A DNA stretch of 64,000 nt, taken from Stropharia rugosoannulata. Taxonomy: Eukaryota > Basidiomycota > Agaricomycetes > Agaricales > Strophariaceae. A program made the position numbers and the translations under genes. Under the pieces are notes generated by a model. It was given only the letters and a program-made list of their open reading frames with translations. It was not told where the DNA came from and searched no databases. How positions within the stretch are numbered: the stretch's first letter is position 1; every line of letters begins with the position of its first letter. Below, one piece after another: positions 23,501-35,536 of this stretch. The stretch lies in the NCBI GenBank assembly GCA_028532985.1, contig JANCIK010000013.1:124001-188000 (forward strand), given 5' to 3'.

Positions 23501-24908
23501 TAGCCACGCGACCAGACTAACATACCCCACCTGACTGACATATGTAACGTACCGCACTGCAGCCGAACTATCATATGCAGTTTAGGCTTTTAAGCCCACG
23601 CCCGATTTGTTGCCTGACCAAGGCGTAGCCTAAGTACTTACATATGCTGTCAATAGACTCGATACCTCGCCAGCCAAACGATAGGGCCAATACAAACGAT
23701 AGGGTCCATAGAATACAATACATACCTTCACGGCTGGTCTGCGCTGCTAAATAATTGTGTGAAGAGTGTGGGAGAAGCGCACATACTGAAAGTTACCGCC
23801 GGCGAATAGAAATGGAGTTGAGCGGGTTATGTATCCGACGGTCAAGCCCCCACTGGCACGTCCGCCCAAATACGGTTACATTTCCAGAAGTAAGAAGGGA
23901 TTGGCAATGGGCATTCATACATATAAGTAATATATGTTGTTCGGAGAAGACAGACCACAACGTCAACAAGTCTCCAACATGGAACTTAACACAGATACAG
24001 ACTTAATACTTCATTATCGTATGTATGTATAATGTCGTTAACCTCCTTTCCCAATTTGGCGGTATTGTACATCTATGACGGGAATGAACAACTGATTTCC
24101 CCACACCACCTACTAACACTATCCTCAGTCACACGCTCCCATCGGCGTTCAGGTGCACGTTGTACTACATACGTACTACCGGTCAATATGTTCTTTTTTA
24201 GAAGTCGTGAACCCAGCTGCGTGATAAATTTGATTGTCATCCAGGGATAGGCTGAAATTTGAACAAAGCCTAGGCTAACATTGAAGCGTCTGATATATCT
24301 ATCCTACATATAGGAATTGAGTATCTAATAAATTTACTCTGTTACTCAAATCTGCTTGTGTGGGACTAGTATATGTTTTCCTGGCGATTTGCTCTGGATC
24401 GATATTGAAACCTCCGCCACAAACTTAAGCAAAACCATCAGACTGCCCAGATATGCTGACATCCTTCCTACAAGCGCCTAGAAGCTGATGAAATCACACT
24501 TTCGCCATAACTGTCAATTTGAAAGTTTCCATCCGTTATAATTATTAGTATTTATATGCTTGCCTCTCTTGAGTATGATGTCGTAGCTCTTTTCCACCAT
24601 AATCAGGATCCCGGCGCTATGAAGTATCAGCATTTTTAGGCTCCGATTAGAATTATTCTCACGCGAAAGATAAGATTGCGTCTTATCGATAACAACTTGG
24701 ATTCCCTAACTCCTCCCCATAGCCTTTCCTTCGTCTATGTTTCGATCAGCTTCAAGTGTCTTGTTTTGCAATATCAACAGGGCTCACTACTTATTCACCT
24801 AGCGCGTACTAAGACGGCATCAGTATGTACTTCATTCACTTTTCACATTTACAGATTATCAGGGGCTCACCATCCTCAAAGTCCATCAGTTCTCCTCGGA
24901 AGCGGGGA
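20540..24908. other. Large gene-poor region
   Basis: More than 4 kb without a convincing gene. It is GC-rich near 20.8-21.5 kb and AT-richer after 23.9 kb. A TATA-like string (minus strand, about 20747-20755) lies some 210 bases before the monooxygenase ATG and could be its promoter with a long leader. The 15-mer AGCTTAAGCTTAAGC occurs at about 23250 and again at about 16359. The remaining ORFs are short and overlap on both strands. No repeat family was recognised. Confidence 0.45.
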
Positions 24909-25949
24909 TTACGTGCATGTTTTGTGCAGTTTCCGCTTAAGTTTGTCGTGAACTGCACCTCGTGTGTACCTGAGCAGCCAGGCTTCAGCGACATTGAGCT
25001 CTTTTGAAGTAAGTAAACTCACCATCCGGCTTCCGCACGGGGGCTACACTCCTTCTTGGAAGTTCCACCCGTCTGCGTGACTTTGACGCATTCGCCCCAG
25101 GTGGTGGCCTATCGAGTCATCGTCAGCTGGAGTTCCGTCATATAAAGAATCAGAAAATGCCTTCTGTCGGGGCCAGGCTTATGCGAGCTCCTGCCCGCTT
25201 TGCTCTCTTGGTGGATTCGCTGCTTTCGCGACCCGCCACTTCGGCTGATACTTTTTTTGGTTCTATCTTTGACGGAAATACTTCTCCGCGGAGACTCCGG
25301 TGGTGCGCTTTCCGAACCTTCCATACCAGAGACAAAATCTGCAGTGTCAAATTATGTTCGCTTTCTGTCAAGATATATATGCTCACCGGTTTCAGGGCCT
25401 GTGTAGAATATGAACTCTAGGCTCGATTCATGAACTGTGTCTTGTGATACAGGCAAAGATATGGCTTCCTTCGAGTGTGAATTGGCGACGACATTTTTCG
25501 AGTACGCTTCCGTCGACGTCCCTCTTGATCGCGTTCCTTTTGTTGACATCAGCTCAGGGATGTGTATTAATATATGTTCTCAACAGCATGCACTCACCGT
25601 CAGTCCTGGCATAAGCGCTGAAGTTGTCGTCCGGAACCTGAGGTCTCATTCCTTGTCCGCTGAACGAAGACTCTGTTATTTCTGGAGAGGGTAAAGAAGC
25701 TGCTGGATGCTCTGGCATATCACTAGAGCCACTGGAATTGGAAATAGTGAATTGCAGCGGTGGCCTTTGCCTGTCGCTCGACGATCTACTCGAGGAGGTG
25801 CGAACTGCGTAGGCGGGAGGAGCCAAAGGCACAGGGTCATAGCTGCTGTACTGCCCCTGGCGTCGCGCGTGCGAGGTGCCGGTAGTGTACAAAAACCCTC
25901 CTAGTGCGCTTGAGAGCGAGGAGCTAGTGTTGACCTGCTGAAACGACAT
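24909..25949 (-). CDS. Ser-rich disordered protein of unknown function
   Basis: The start at 25949 opens an exon encoding a Ser/Pro-rich, domain-less stretch ('RTSSSRSSSDRQRPP', 'PEHPAASLPSPEITESS'). After GTGAGT at about 25606 the chain continues in frame through exons near 25559-25450, 25396-25384 and 25337-25109. These give 'ADVNKRNAIKRDVDGS' and 'GMEGSESAPPESPRRSISV', with many Arg/Lys/Ser. A simple reading stops at 25109. A phase-matched but weak GC-AG intron (about 25157-25107) would extend it through 'ASKSRRRVELPRRSVAPVRKP' to a last exon ending at 24909. The composition suggests a nuclear or regulatory disordered protein, but no domain is visible. The existence of the gene is fairly likely; its 3' end is uncertain. 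Confidence 0.5.
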
Positions 25950-26396
25950 TAAAGACGCAGGCTGATCGGAGGTGTTGGGGTGAAAAATAACTGCGCTGCA
26001 GCGTGGTACAGGATTTGTCTCGAGCGCTGGTTGATTTTTTTTACGCCCCCTTTTCAGTGAGAAGCGTATACAAAGACAAATCTCGAAGCAGGTACTATCC
26101 CCGCTCGTGTAGCCCGACTTTCCCTCGCAACAATGGCATATGTATTTTTATCCAAGCTTAGAACATACACGAAGCGTCATGCGAGGTGACCCCAAAATTT
26201 GTAGGCCAGACATTTCGGAAATTTTTTCATTGTATATAGATACGCTCACTAAGCATTCGGATACGTGAAGAATGCCATTAATGGCTCGTCAATCACTTTG
26301 AGAAGAGAGAGGAAGCCTGAATAGAAAACCTCTTGTCATGGATGCTCCTACTCGCTAATACACAGCGCAGTATTACAATCGTACAACCTTCTGTTT
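25950..26396. other. Intergenic region
   Basis: No gene features. It holds the 5' flank of the Ser-rich gene and the 3' flank of the first SDR. Confidence 0.5.
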
Positions 26397-27483
26397 TTAC
26401 CACTTTAGACGTGTTCCGTCAACATGAATGAATTCTCCTCCATCTTTCTCGCGAGTCGACTCGTCCACTAACTTGATAAGGCGTTCAGCAGCCTCACCAG
26501 TTGTAATCGCGTTATACGACTTCAAGATCTCATCAATTGTACCCGAAACGTCGTCCTTTACCAGGCGGTCCACTGAAAGTATATATAATCATTTAGTCAA
26601 ACACCAAGTTGGAGATGGCAGAAATAAATCAGTACGCACGCATGTCAGTCGACACAGGACCAGGAGATATCGGGAACGCGACTACGTAGCAGGACCATCA
26701 GCGAGCTCTAAAAATAGAGCTTGTAGAGATTAAAACATACCCAACCATTCATTCTCGAAGTGGATCTTCCGCGTAGCCCAGTTGAGCGCCGCCTTGCTCG
26801 CACCGTATGCAACGCGTCCAATGGGGAGGCGCACGACAACACCATCCAAGCAGCCTCCGGCGCTACTCACAGGTACAAAGCGGGGCTTGGAGCTCTTCTT
26901 CAGAAGCTGGTAAACCGCCTGGAACAGGACGATCGTCCCTGTTACGTTGACCTACAAGTATTGCGGCAGGTTAATACCCTGAGCCTATGCAGAAACTGTT
27001 ATTAACTGCGTACTCTTAAATGCTCGTCCATCGCTTCGGGGTCTACTTCAGCGACCAGGTCCTGCTTGTCGCATATGCCTGCGCAGTGCAAAACGAACGA
27101 CAGTCATCCCTGAGAATAACAACTTCAAAGGATAGTTATATACGCACCAGCATTTGCAATAACAGTGTCGATACGCCCATGGCGCTGTTCTATTTCCTGT
27201 GCCACAGCTTTATTTCCTTCGACGTCCGCAGAGACGAGTTTGACTATCTCAAGTCTCCCTGGATATTTAGTCTTCAGGTCAAGTAACGAATCCGCGTTGT
27301 CTGGATTGCGCGCTCCGGCGTAGACAAATGCAGAGTCGTGTTTCTTAAGTATCTCCGCTACTAAGCCGAGGCCTAACACGGTATGGAGTGCCTAAGTAAT
27401 ACGTTCAGGTCCTCTAGAGCGGCGATCTACGTACCAATGCCGCGATTTGCTCCAGACACAAGGTATACAGCAGGTGACGTCAT
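26397..27483 (-). CDS. Short-chain dehydrogenase/reductase, paralogue 1
   Basis: Six exons (27483-27435, 27372-27148, 27078-27014, 26951-26741, 26681-26640 and 26572-26397) encode 255 aa. The classical SDR fold is clear. The cofactor motif is 'SGANRGIG' (residues 10-17), then 'IANAG' and a catalytic Asn in 'VNVTG' (115). Ser142-143 lie in 'PVSSAGG', and Tyr162 and Lys166 in 'YGASK'. The C-terminus is 'GGEFIHVDGTRLKW'. It would reduce or oxidise a carbonyl/alcohol with NAD(P)H in the cytosol. Exon sizes and phases match two other SDRs in this window, showing common descent. The substrate is unknown; family resemblance is to fungal ketoreductase-like SDRs. It keeps the NAG motif that the other two alter. 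Confidence 0.9.
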
Positions 27484-27537
27484 TTCTGGGTATTACGACT
27501 GAAGTTGAGATGCTTTTTGTTTGAAAAGAGTCCTCGA

Positions 27538-27544
27538 CTTTATA
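27538..27544 (-). promoter_or_regulatory. TATA box of SDR paralogue 1
   Basis: TATAAAG on the minus strand ends about 55 bases before the ATG at 27483, a good core-promoter position. Confidence 0.55.
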
Positions 27545-28848
27545 CTCTTAGTATCATCCACGCTACAATGAACGAGTCATAATAATGCTGACACATCTGT
27601 CTGACATACTTGACAGAAGTCCGATCGATCGGACGCATGCATGTACGCCTATCTTCGCAACTTAGAAAAACGAGCCCATGGTCAACGTCGTATATCTACA
27701 CATTGAGCCAGTGAAGGTCCATCTCTTGGTCAGTGAAAGAATTGCAAATTACCACGCCTATATTGTAACATACCCTCCCTGATGGAAACCTATTTTTATA
27801 GTAAAAGATCAGTCGCTTTCAAGTCGCTTTTCCAAAATTTCACGACCGACTCGATACTAGCAAGCCATAACTATTCGGGTAGTGCGCTTGCGACGATCTC
27901 AAGTTCATTCTTCTTTGACTAAGCGGCATAGTGACGCGTAATATGGCAAATTTAATTGCAACTGAATACTCTCAATTTTACTTGCCGGGACGTTTCTTAT
28001 ACATGCCTAGCGCTTTCCGAAAAGCGGCTTACTTCTGAGGTTTGCAAAGTTTGGCAGCCAGCAACATGGAAGAAATTGCTATAGGTTCCAAATATGTTCT
28101 CCTATATACAGATTAATACATATCTTTCGAGATTGCCTTGAGAATAACGCGACTCCGAAACAGCTGCCAATTCCAGACTTGAAATCAACGTGAAATTACA
28201 GCTGCCAGATCGGGTTTATACGAGAAACTAAAAATAACTGACGCGACTTACATAGTTCAAGAGGATCAACGACGGCCATTTTCTGCTGAGCTTGCCTTCC
28301 TGTAGGACAAACAACAAACTTCTGTAAAGGAGCCAGCAGGTCAGTTGCATCCGAAGTCAGTCCATATGCTGATGCATCTGTTCGAAGGCGAACATAAGCA
28401 TTAAACGGCAATCAACGTATTCTTCTTCAAGATAGAGTACTTAGGCTGTGCTAAATAGCGCAAGCTGGCGCACTGTCGGATAGAGCATGCTAGCTTGGAG
28501 CACCAAGTCCATTGTTAGGCAATACGGGAGATAACGTGTGCGCGATCAAATTTATATTTCTAGTGAGCAATGCTCGCAGTGTGGTAGACCCACTCGAATG
28601 CAGGCTGAACGTACATGTATCAGGTACCGTGCTCGTGTTGGACGTACTCCGTAGCGAGATAAATTTTATTAAGCTCATTAATACAAGGCATACCTATGTT
28701 CAGTCGAACGCAACTAAAGAAAGTTTACATATATTGATGGCAGGGGTTGGGAAGAAGGAATCGCAATCAAAAAATACCTGTCGGGTGTTTAGTGACTCAG
28801 GGTTGACAGCCTTTGTTGAATAACAAATAGCTAATAAGCCGTTAACTA
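27545..28848. other. Intergenic region between SDR 1 and the AA12-like gene
   Basis: No gene supported. The longest ORF (28512-28823, plus) has no family features. Confidence 0.45.
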
Positions 28849-30433
28849 TTAGAAACGAGTACGAGCGTGGTACAACACAAATGCACTTGCCTCTCCGCTA
28901 GAGTCACTACTAACAAAAAGTCGGTTGTCATTTGAAAATGCCAGCCCCACAGGTCTAATACAGTTTCCTGGGCACGATGTTAGATTCGTAGCCTGGATTA
29001 CGAATGAGTAACCGAGCCCATTCGCAGAGGAGGCGGGTGAGATTGGATAAGGGAATCTAACAAGGTAAATAGAATCAGAAGGAGATGATAAGACAGTGAA
29101 CATTCACTCTTACTGAACAACGCCGTATCCAGTCGGGGGACTCCTGTTAAAGGACCCATGAAAAGAAACAAAAGCATGTCCGGATAGAGAAAGTGATAGA
29201 GCAGACGCGGAGGATGCCTTATGGCTCGGCTGATAGAACTTGATGTCCAGGGGAACAGAATGTGCCTACGTGGAAAGGGAAATTCTCAGCTGTGAACGAG
29301 AACTCGATAAGTTCTGATCGTACCTGGAAGTTGAGAATTGGTGGCACATTGTTCGAGACATTTGCACAGAAACTGTCATCTCTGGATGGATCAAGCTCCA
29401 GACTGAACTGGAATCCTCGTGGTTTATTCACGAAGCTTGGGTTTCCTACCGGGTCAGCAAGTGGGTTCCAGAGGGAGGTGCAATCGGGAAAGCCGTAGGA
29501 CTTCGGAATGCCGTTGGTAGTTTTCGTGGAGTACGAGACAAGCTCGAGCTCGTCTGAAGGATTGTCATTGACGAACGCGCTGGTAAGGTTTGCCAGCCCA
29601 TCGATAGACGCGCCGTTCTCTACTACGACTAACGTCTTCACCTCCCCGGAAGAATGAATAGCCGCAGGTGGGAAAGCAAATCCCGCTGGATTGCGAATAC
29701 CAAAGGCGATGATCTGGCCGCTGGCCCAGCTCTGCGGAGCCGGGGGGCTGGAGAAGTTGATCCCAGATGGAGGAAGAGTAAATCTGCGCACTTGGGACCT
29801 CCCAGAGGCTGGATCCCTTGCTGTAACGTCGATATTGGACAAGGGCCCATCGGCAACGAGGATGGCTACTGGTCTTCCAGTTGCACCTTGCTCCAACTGC
29901 AATGTGTGTGTTGTGAGATCTGCCGTGACAGGTTGTGTTCAGCTTGATATTGAGGAAGATATATATATATATATATAATTACCTCCGTCGCCTGGAATAC
30001 CTGTGATGATGGGTATGGGAGCGGTATTGGAAGCAACCGTCTTTGTCCGTGCATCGTACTTGTAGAGGTATGTGGTTGTCGCTGTGCTGACGTAGAGGTT
30101 AACACCGTCGACTTGAATGCCTTGCGTGAAGTTCGGATTGCTGATCACCACAGTACGTTCCCAACCGGGCTCGGGGGTGTTCGTAGGACTGAATGCCGTT
30201 ATTCCAAATCCACGCTCGACGACGAGAAGGTTCTGTTTCGTATCAAATGTGATTCCTCTGGGTGCGGTCAAGTTGGAGAATATTATGCTGGCAGACAACC
30301 CGGAGGCAACTGTTACCGGAGCCTTGAATGGAACTCCAGACGGTTGAAATGTGGATGCGGTGCATACTAGATTCGAAAACTGAAGTGCAGCTACCAGCGT
30401 GGCCCACACTTTCCGACGAGAAGAGAAGCCCAT
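28849..30433 (-). CDS. Secreted PQQ-type sugar dehydrogenase (AA12-like)
   Basis: Four exons (30433-29983, 29919-29324, 29265-29114 and 29056-28849) encode 468 aa. A Lys/Arg-containing start followed by 'VWATLVAALQFSNLVCTA' (9-26) is a typical signal peptide. The body is a soluble quinoprotein glucose/sorbosone dehydrogenase-type beta-propeller. It shows 'APRGITFDTKQNLLVVERG', 'NIDVTARDPASGRSQVRRF', 'FGIRNPAGFAFPP', 'SYGFPDC', 'AHSVPLDIKFYQP', 'SFHGSFNRSPPTGYGVV' and 'RPVGLAFSNDNRLFVSSD'. Fungal AA12 enzymes oxidise pyranoses using pyrroloquinoline quinone and can pass electrons to partner redox proteins. No cellulose-binding module is present at the C-terminus. The end is either read-through to TAA at 28849 or a GC-donor intron just before it. 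It lies among SDR genes, which fits carbohydrate or aldehyde redox chemistry. Confidence 0.87.
29959..29977. repeat. AT dinucleotide microsatellite in an intron
   Basis: (AT)9.5 inside the first intron of the AA12-like gene, close to its 5' splice site. Confidence 0.85.
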
Positions 30434-30475
30434 CGTGGTCCTGGGAAGTCATCAGCTCTGCAGTTAATATTGGTT

Positions 30476-30483
30476 TAAATACT
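30476..30483 (-). promoter_or_regulatory. TATA-like box of the AA12-like gene
   Basis: TATTTAAA on the minus strand lies about 45 bases before the ATG at 30433. This would give a very short leader, common in highly expressed secreted fungal genes. Confidence 0.45.
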
Positions 30484-32221
30484 GTGGGTAGACATACGAC
30501 GCAGCGCTGTCATATAGTTTTGACGCATCTTTAATGGGGTTGATGGCAGATGCAGATGGACATTCCCCATAAGTTCCAGGCACGGATCGGCGAGGACGGC
30601 CGTGATATTTCTATGTATGAATCACGAGTGACGATTTACTTGTGGTTGTGGGCATATGTATAGTCATTTCGGTCTAGGCTCTAGTCACGTCTTCCTGTTT
30701 CAACCTCTCAGCTATAAAGAAATTATTTGGCGTTGATACGTTGCCTTCTATTAAGGAGATACTATCAAGTATGTGCGTTAAACTCACCAGGTAGTGTATG
30801 ATAACGCATTACGCTACACGAATCCTACTTGAGAAGTTGACGGGGCTTGAAGGGCCCAAGGGCTGCAGGTGGAAAGGAACTTGACAATGTTCAAAGAGCT
30901 ACTTTTGTACTCTAGTGGACGAGGTTGGGACGAGGTAGACTGTATAGGCAACTCTGAAGATCAAAGAGCCGAGTCTCGCAAGACCGTTGTATCAGTTGAC
31001 AGAGCAGAGTTCAACTGAAGTTCAGCTTGAAACACAGTGAGAAAGTTTGAAATAGAATGAAATGACAATGACAGCCACCGAGTGAGTCGGGGATAATTGG
31101 GAGAGCCGAGCCGGCATTTACGGCAGGCCTGCAAATCGGAACGCCGAACATAAGCCGAGTCGGACTATTGAGCAAACTAACTCTTGTATCTAGCCGGAAT
31201 TTCTTTTCAAAAAGAGACTCTGAATTCTCTCAGCTCGACTTGAATGTTTCTTCATACATGGCTCATAATAGGGCTATCTCAAAATTGTATCACCCAATTT
31301 TTGCAAAAGATGTCTATTTCCCCAACTTTATGTCCCATACATTCTTCGAAGCATGATGAGGGTCATCATGTCAGCCTGAAAATCCCTGAGTTCAAACGGC
31401 ACCTAGATTTATAGTATCCAGTTTCAAACTTTTCTCTGTGTCCTGTCTGCAATTGACTTTGCCGTAAACAGGTCGTGTTATTTCTTGATCCGTCCACAGA
31501 GAGTTGCCGCCGCCGCCGCCAATGCGCACTCACTGCGAACTACTTCCCTATTTTACGATGCTTGTACGACGCTTCTTCCATATATATTTTTATGTGCATT
31601 TCACTAGTTCTTTTGCAAGTATTAAAGCATGATCCAGTACATAGTATAATAAAGACAGAATCAATAGTCACGCGTAGTCCCTTGTGACGAGTCTGAGTCT
31701 CTGTATACTAGCACCTAGTTCTCAATTTCTCACTGACGCACTAGGTACACTTACACCTAAATCTTGTTAGGCAATTCCTCTTGACTCGTAAAGGTGTTTG
31801 AAAATGGAATGTGGTGCTCTTTGGGCGCCTATTTGCTGGCATGCTGACAAACCCTTGTCTGGCCGATGGCCTTGCGAGGCTCGGCAGAGTCACCGACCGA
31901 AAAGACAAAAAAAGATACTTATATTTAACCATCAGTCAGATCACAAAACCGAGTGACATGTATGGAGCAGGGCAGCATTAGTTGAGCCGGGCGCTTTTTC
32001 ACATCTTAAATACTGTCTGATAACCGAGAATTTAAGCCATTGCTACGCATGTAAGTCAGCATCTGTCGTAGGGGCGGGTCCTAAGTACACCCTTGTGCAC
32101 ACATTGTGAAATGATTATTTACCGCGACATATAATTAGCGCAGACAACCGTACTATATTAGATGGGTCAGGTCACCAAGGCCCTTTCTTGATCCCAAGCT
32201 GTCCCCGTGTGATTAAAGAGT
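30484..32221. other. Intergenic region
   Basis: No gene supported. Short plus ORFs at 31168 and 31475 and a minus ORF at 31741 have no recognisable features. A CCG triplet run sits near 31508-31519. Confidence 0.45.
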
Positions 32222-33958
32222 ATGGTAAACTCGACCGAGTTTCCTCCTATCCCTCCGGACATAGCTGCAGTGTACGTTATGCTTCTTCCTAATGCGATTA
32301 CATAGTATATTTACAGTGATCGGGTGTATCTCCAGAACAGCACCTCTTGTAAGGACCTCGCCCGTCAATTCTACTAGCCTATTGTGTAACCGACACTATA
32401 GTTACTCGGTACTCTGTTTAACTGGGCGTTGTACGGAATTCTGACGGTTCAGACCTGTGAGTCTTACATCCTATTTTCCATAAGTTAGTTCCGATAGGCT
32501 ATTTCAATAGATATATACTATTTGAGCTTCCCCGACGACGTCTTATGGCAAAAGATTCTGAGTAAGTATTCATTTGAACTTTTCCAAAGGCTCCACTTAT
32601 TTATTATACACATAAGTCTATGGCTGCTATATTATTGAAGTAGTCCAAACGGCAATGACTGCAGCCGATGTATACTTCTGGTGCGCCGCTCAGCCATTCA
32701 CTACGAGTCCAGTTAAGGTTCATCGCGAGATAAGGTTGGTTACAGGATATGGTAATGTGGCTCATCTAGGCAACGTAAACATTTCCCCGATCGATACGCC
32801 TATTTTCTGTGGCATCATAGCATTGTTTGTTCAATGCTTTTTTGCATACCGAATCTACACGCTGCGACCTTCGTACAGAGTTATCTGTGCGCTGATTGTT
32901 ATGGTATGTAGCTCGTAATAGTGAGATGTCAGATCATAGGAGAATTTATTTGCTGTAGACATCAATTCTACAGTTCGCAGGTGCTATCGGGGCTGGGATT
33001 AGGGTGAGCTTATGTCCCCTATTCCATCATTGAATAGCTCAACACGACCTTGTTCCAGGCGCTCATATTACAGCAATTCTCGCGTTTCCACGAACATAGG
33101 GAATTTCCTCAGGCAATTTACGTACGTCATAAGTTGGGATAAATAATTACAGGCATGCATTTAATCCTGAATATGGATAGGTGTGGCTTGTCAGCGATGT
33201 TGTTTGCGATCTACTAATTGCAGGGGCAATGTTCTGGCTTGTAAGAAGTACCACAGAACAATAGCGCGAACTACAGCTTACCCACCTATTTCGCACAGTT
33301 TTACGAATCCAAGAACGATGGAATTGAATACGGAAGACTGATTCTGAGCAAGCTCGTTCGCTTGATAGTCGAAACAAACTTGTTAACATGTGGGTCATAC
33401 TCTGTACGTGTTATGAAATGTGTCGGCTAAGTTTGCATATTTTTAGCGGGTTTTGCTATGTTATCCTTCATATTTTATGTTGTGATACCGGTACGTAAAG
33501 TACTTTGGAGGTTCTATAGGCGCTTACTATATTGTAGAGTGACAATGCCTTTATATGCACGTAAGCGCTCTGTAACATAGTACTTCGGCCGTATCACTAA
33601 CTACTTTTGCATGTGAAGGACCTTAGTCATGGGAAAGCTGTACGCTTGTTCTCAAAGAATTCCGCAGATAATCAGGCCACTAACTTTTACAAGATATTCG
33701 AATACATTGTTGGTAACATTCAACAACCGGATTGCCATGCGCAACATTGCCACAGAGCACACGTTCGGAACGAGACGCCGCACTGGATCTATAGACAACA
33801 CGGGCAAGTCCGAACGAAGAATGACAGACAGCGAAAACACAACATTCCGTGTAGTACCTCGAGCGGTCGTTAGTATTGATACAACTGTAGAGTCTGAAAG
33901 CTTCCATATTGAGGTAGGTTATTTCTTGCCAAGTCATTATACAATGGCATGTCCCTGA
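32222..33958 (+). CDS. Second DUF6534-like multi-pass membrane protein
   Basis: The plus-strand gene has many small exons. The conserved series is legible: 'LLGTLFNWALYGILTVQT', 'YIYYLSFPDDVLWQKIL', 'YGCYIIEVVQTAMTA', 'FVQCFFAYRIYTL', 'VWLVSDVVCDLLIAGAMFWL', 'LILSKLVRLIVETNLLTS' and, after an intron within the Leu codon near 33643, 'GKLYSNTLLVTFNNRIAMRN'. It is the same family as the gene at 8.2-9.7 kb, predicted to be seven-pass, function unknown. The C-terminal tail is hydrophilic ('TEHTFGTRRRTGS...'). The N-terminal exons are uncertain. ATG 32222 ('MVNSTEFPPIPPDIAA') fits the family, but I could not join it in phase to the 'LLGT' exon. ATG 32292 can be joined. Either an unusual splice or N-terminal damage is possible. 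Confidence 0.75.
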
Positions 33959-34078
33959 TAGTATGATACACCGCGTCATAGACAGTACAGTCGAGCCCGG
34001 ATCGACGTCTCTCAGACAAACTTTAGATTAGAGATACAGCCATATATATATGTCAGATTGTTAATTTATGGTAAACGT

Positions 34079-35147
34079 TCACCATTCAAGATGTTGTCCT
34101 GAGATATGAATGAATTCTCCGCCTTCCATTTCACGGGTCGAGGAGTCAATTATATCGATGAGAGACTTTGCGGCCACCTCTGCTGTAGGGTGTGCCACAT
34201 TCCTTATGTGATCCATAGCTCCTTTCGTGTCCTTGTTCAGGTTTTCTCGCACTGGTTCGCACACGACACAAAGTTAAAGTCGTGCCACAACCAAAAATAG
34301 AGCAAACATACACATATCAGTATCGACCGGCCCGGGGCACATTGGGAAGGTGGCTGATATTGCGGGATGAGAGAGATTAGTGAGCCAAAGAATATTATTA
34401 GTAGTGGAATAACGCACTGAGCCATTCGTTCTCGAAATGTATCTTGCGCGTCACCCAGTTAAGGGCAGCCTTCGATGATCCATAAGCCACATTTCCGAAG
34501 TCCCGTCGAGTCACGGCCTCTCCACTCAGTCGCCCCGCTGAGCTGCTGATTAAGATGAAGCGTGGGTTGCTACTCTTCTTCAGCAAGGAATGCACGGCTT
34601 GGAATAAGACAATAGGTCCAATGACATTAACCTAGTGCACGTCAGTCAGAGTTACACTATAGATAGAGTCGTTGGTAAAGAAAGCCATACCTGAAAGTGC
34701 TCGTTCACTCCAGTAGGGCTGACATCGGAGACAGAGGCAACCAAGTTGCCGATTGCTGGGCGTGGTTTAGAGAGATTCCAGTAATGTAATGGTCTAGAAG
34801 CATACCAGCATTGGCTATCACCGTGTCTACACGACCATGTTTGGTCTCGATCTCTTTAGCGACTGCTTTATTACCCTCGACATCACCCGATACGAGCTTT
34901 ACGACATCCAACCGACCGGGATATCTTTTCTGAATGTCGTCGAAGGTGGAGCCGCTGATGGCAGGGTTACGCACGCCAGCATACACAAATGCATTCTCAT
35001 GTTTACTGAGAATCTGGTTGACAAATCCCAGACCTGGGAGATCGAATTTGAGGATTAGACTATGGGGCAGCTGAAGAGGTAGAAGATGATCGTACCTATA
35101 CCCCTGTTGGTTCCTGTCACTAGATATACCGCTAAAGGTTTAGACAT
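34079..35147 (-). CDS. Short-chain dehydrogenase/reductase, paralogue 2
   Basis: Six exons (35147-35096, 35033-34806, 34755-34691, 34631-34418, 34353-34312 and 34251-34079) encode 257 aa. Cofactor motif 'TGTNRGIG', catalytic Asn in 'VNVIG', Ser in 'LISSSAGRLSG', and Tyr/Lys in 'YGSSKAALNW'. The C-terminus is 'GGEFIHISGQHLEW'. Splicing at the best sites gives 'IANAAIGN', so the SDR NAG motif reads NAA, as in paralogue 3. It is a cytosolic NAD(P)H oxidoreductase of unknown substrate. It is transcribed in the same direction as the metallophosphoesterase upstream (35.5-36.4 kb). Confidence 0.9.
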
Positions 35148-35536
35148 GGATGATCTGCCACCGAGAGTTATATCACAGGGTATGGTAAGAAGCTTGGGTG
35201 AGCTGTAATTGTCAGTGGCGGTCACAACCTCTTTGGCTTAGACTGAGAGTGGAATTTACATGTATTTATGTATTCTCCCAGCGATAGCATTAGTCACGAC
35301 ATCTATAAACATAGAAACTTCTTTATATATATCTGAAGGTGAGCGAAAACGATATTGAGCCGTACATGCACGAGCGTGTCAAACGTGAGTGTGGGGCACC
35401 TTTCAACGTCACCTTTTAAGTCAATGTCTTGTATGATTTACCCGACAGTTCAGACCCAGGTTTTAAACACCAGTCCAAAGATATGAATTGTCTTCCTTGA
35501 TTCCTAAAAAATCTGGCAGTGTGATTGCGCAAATCC

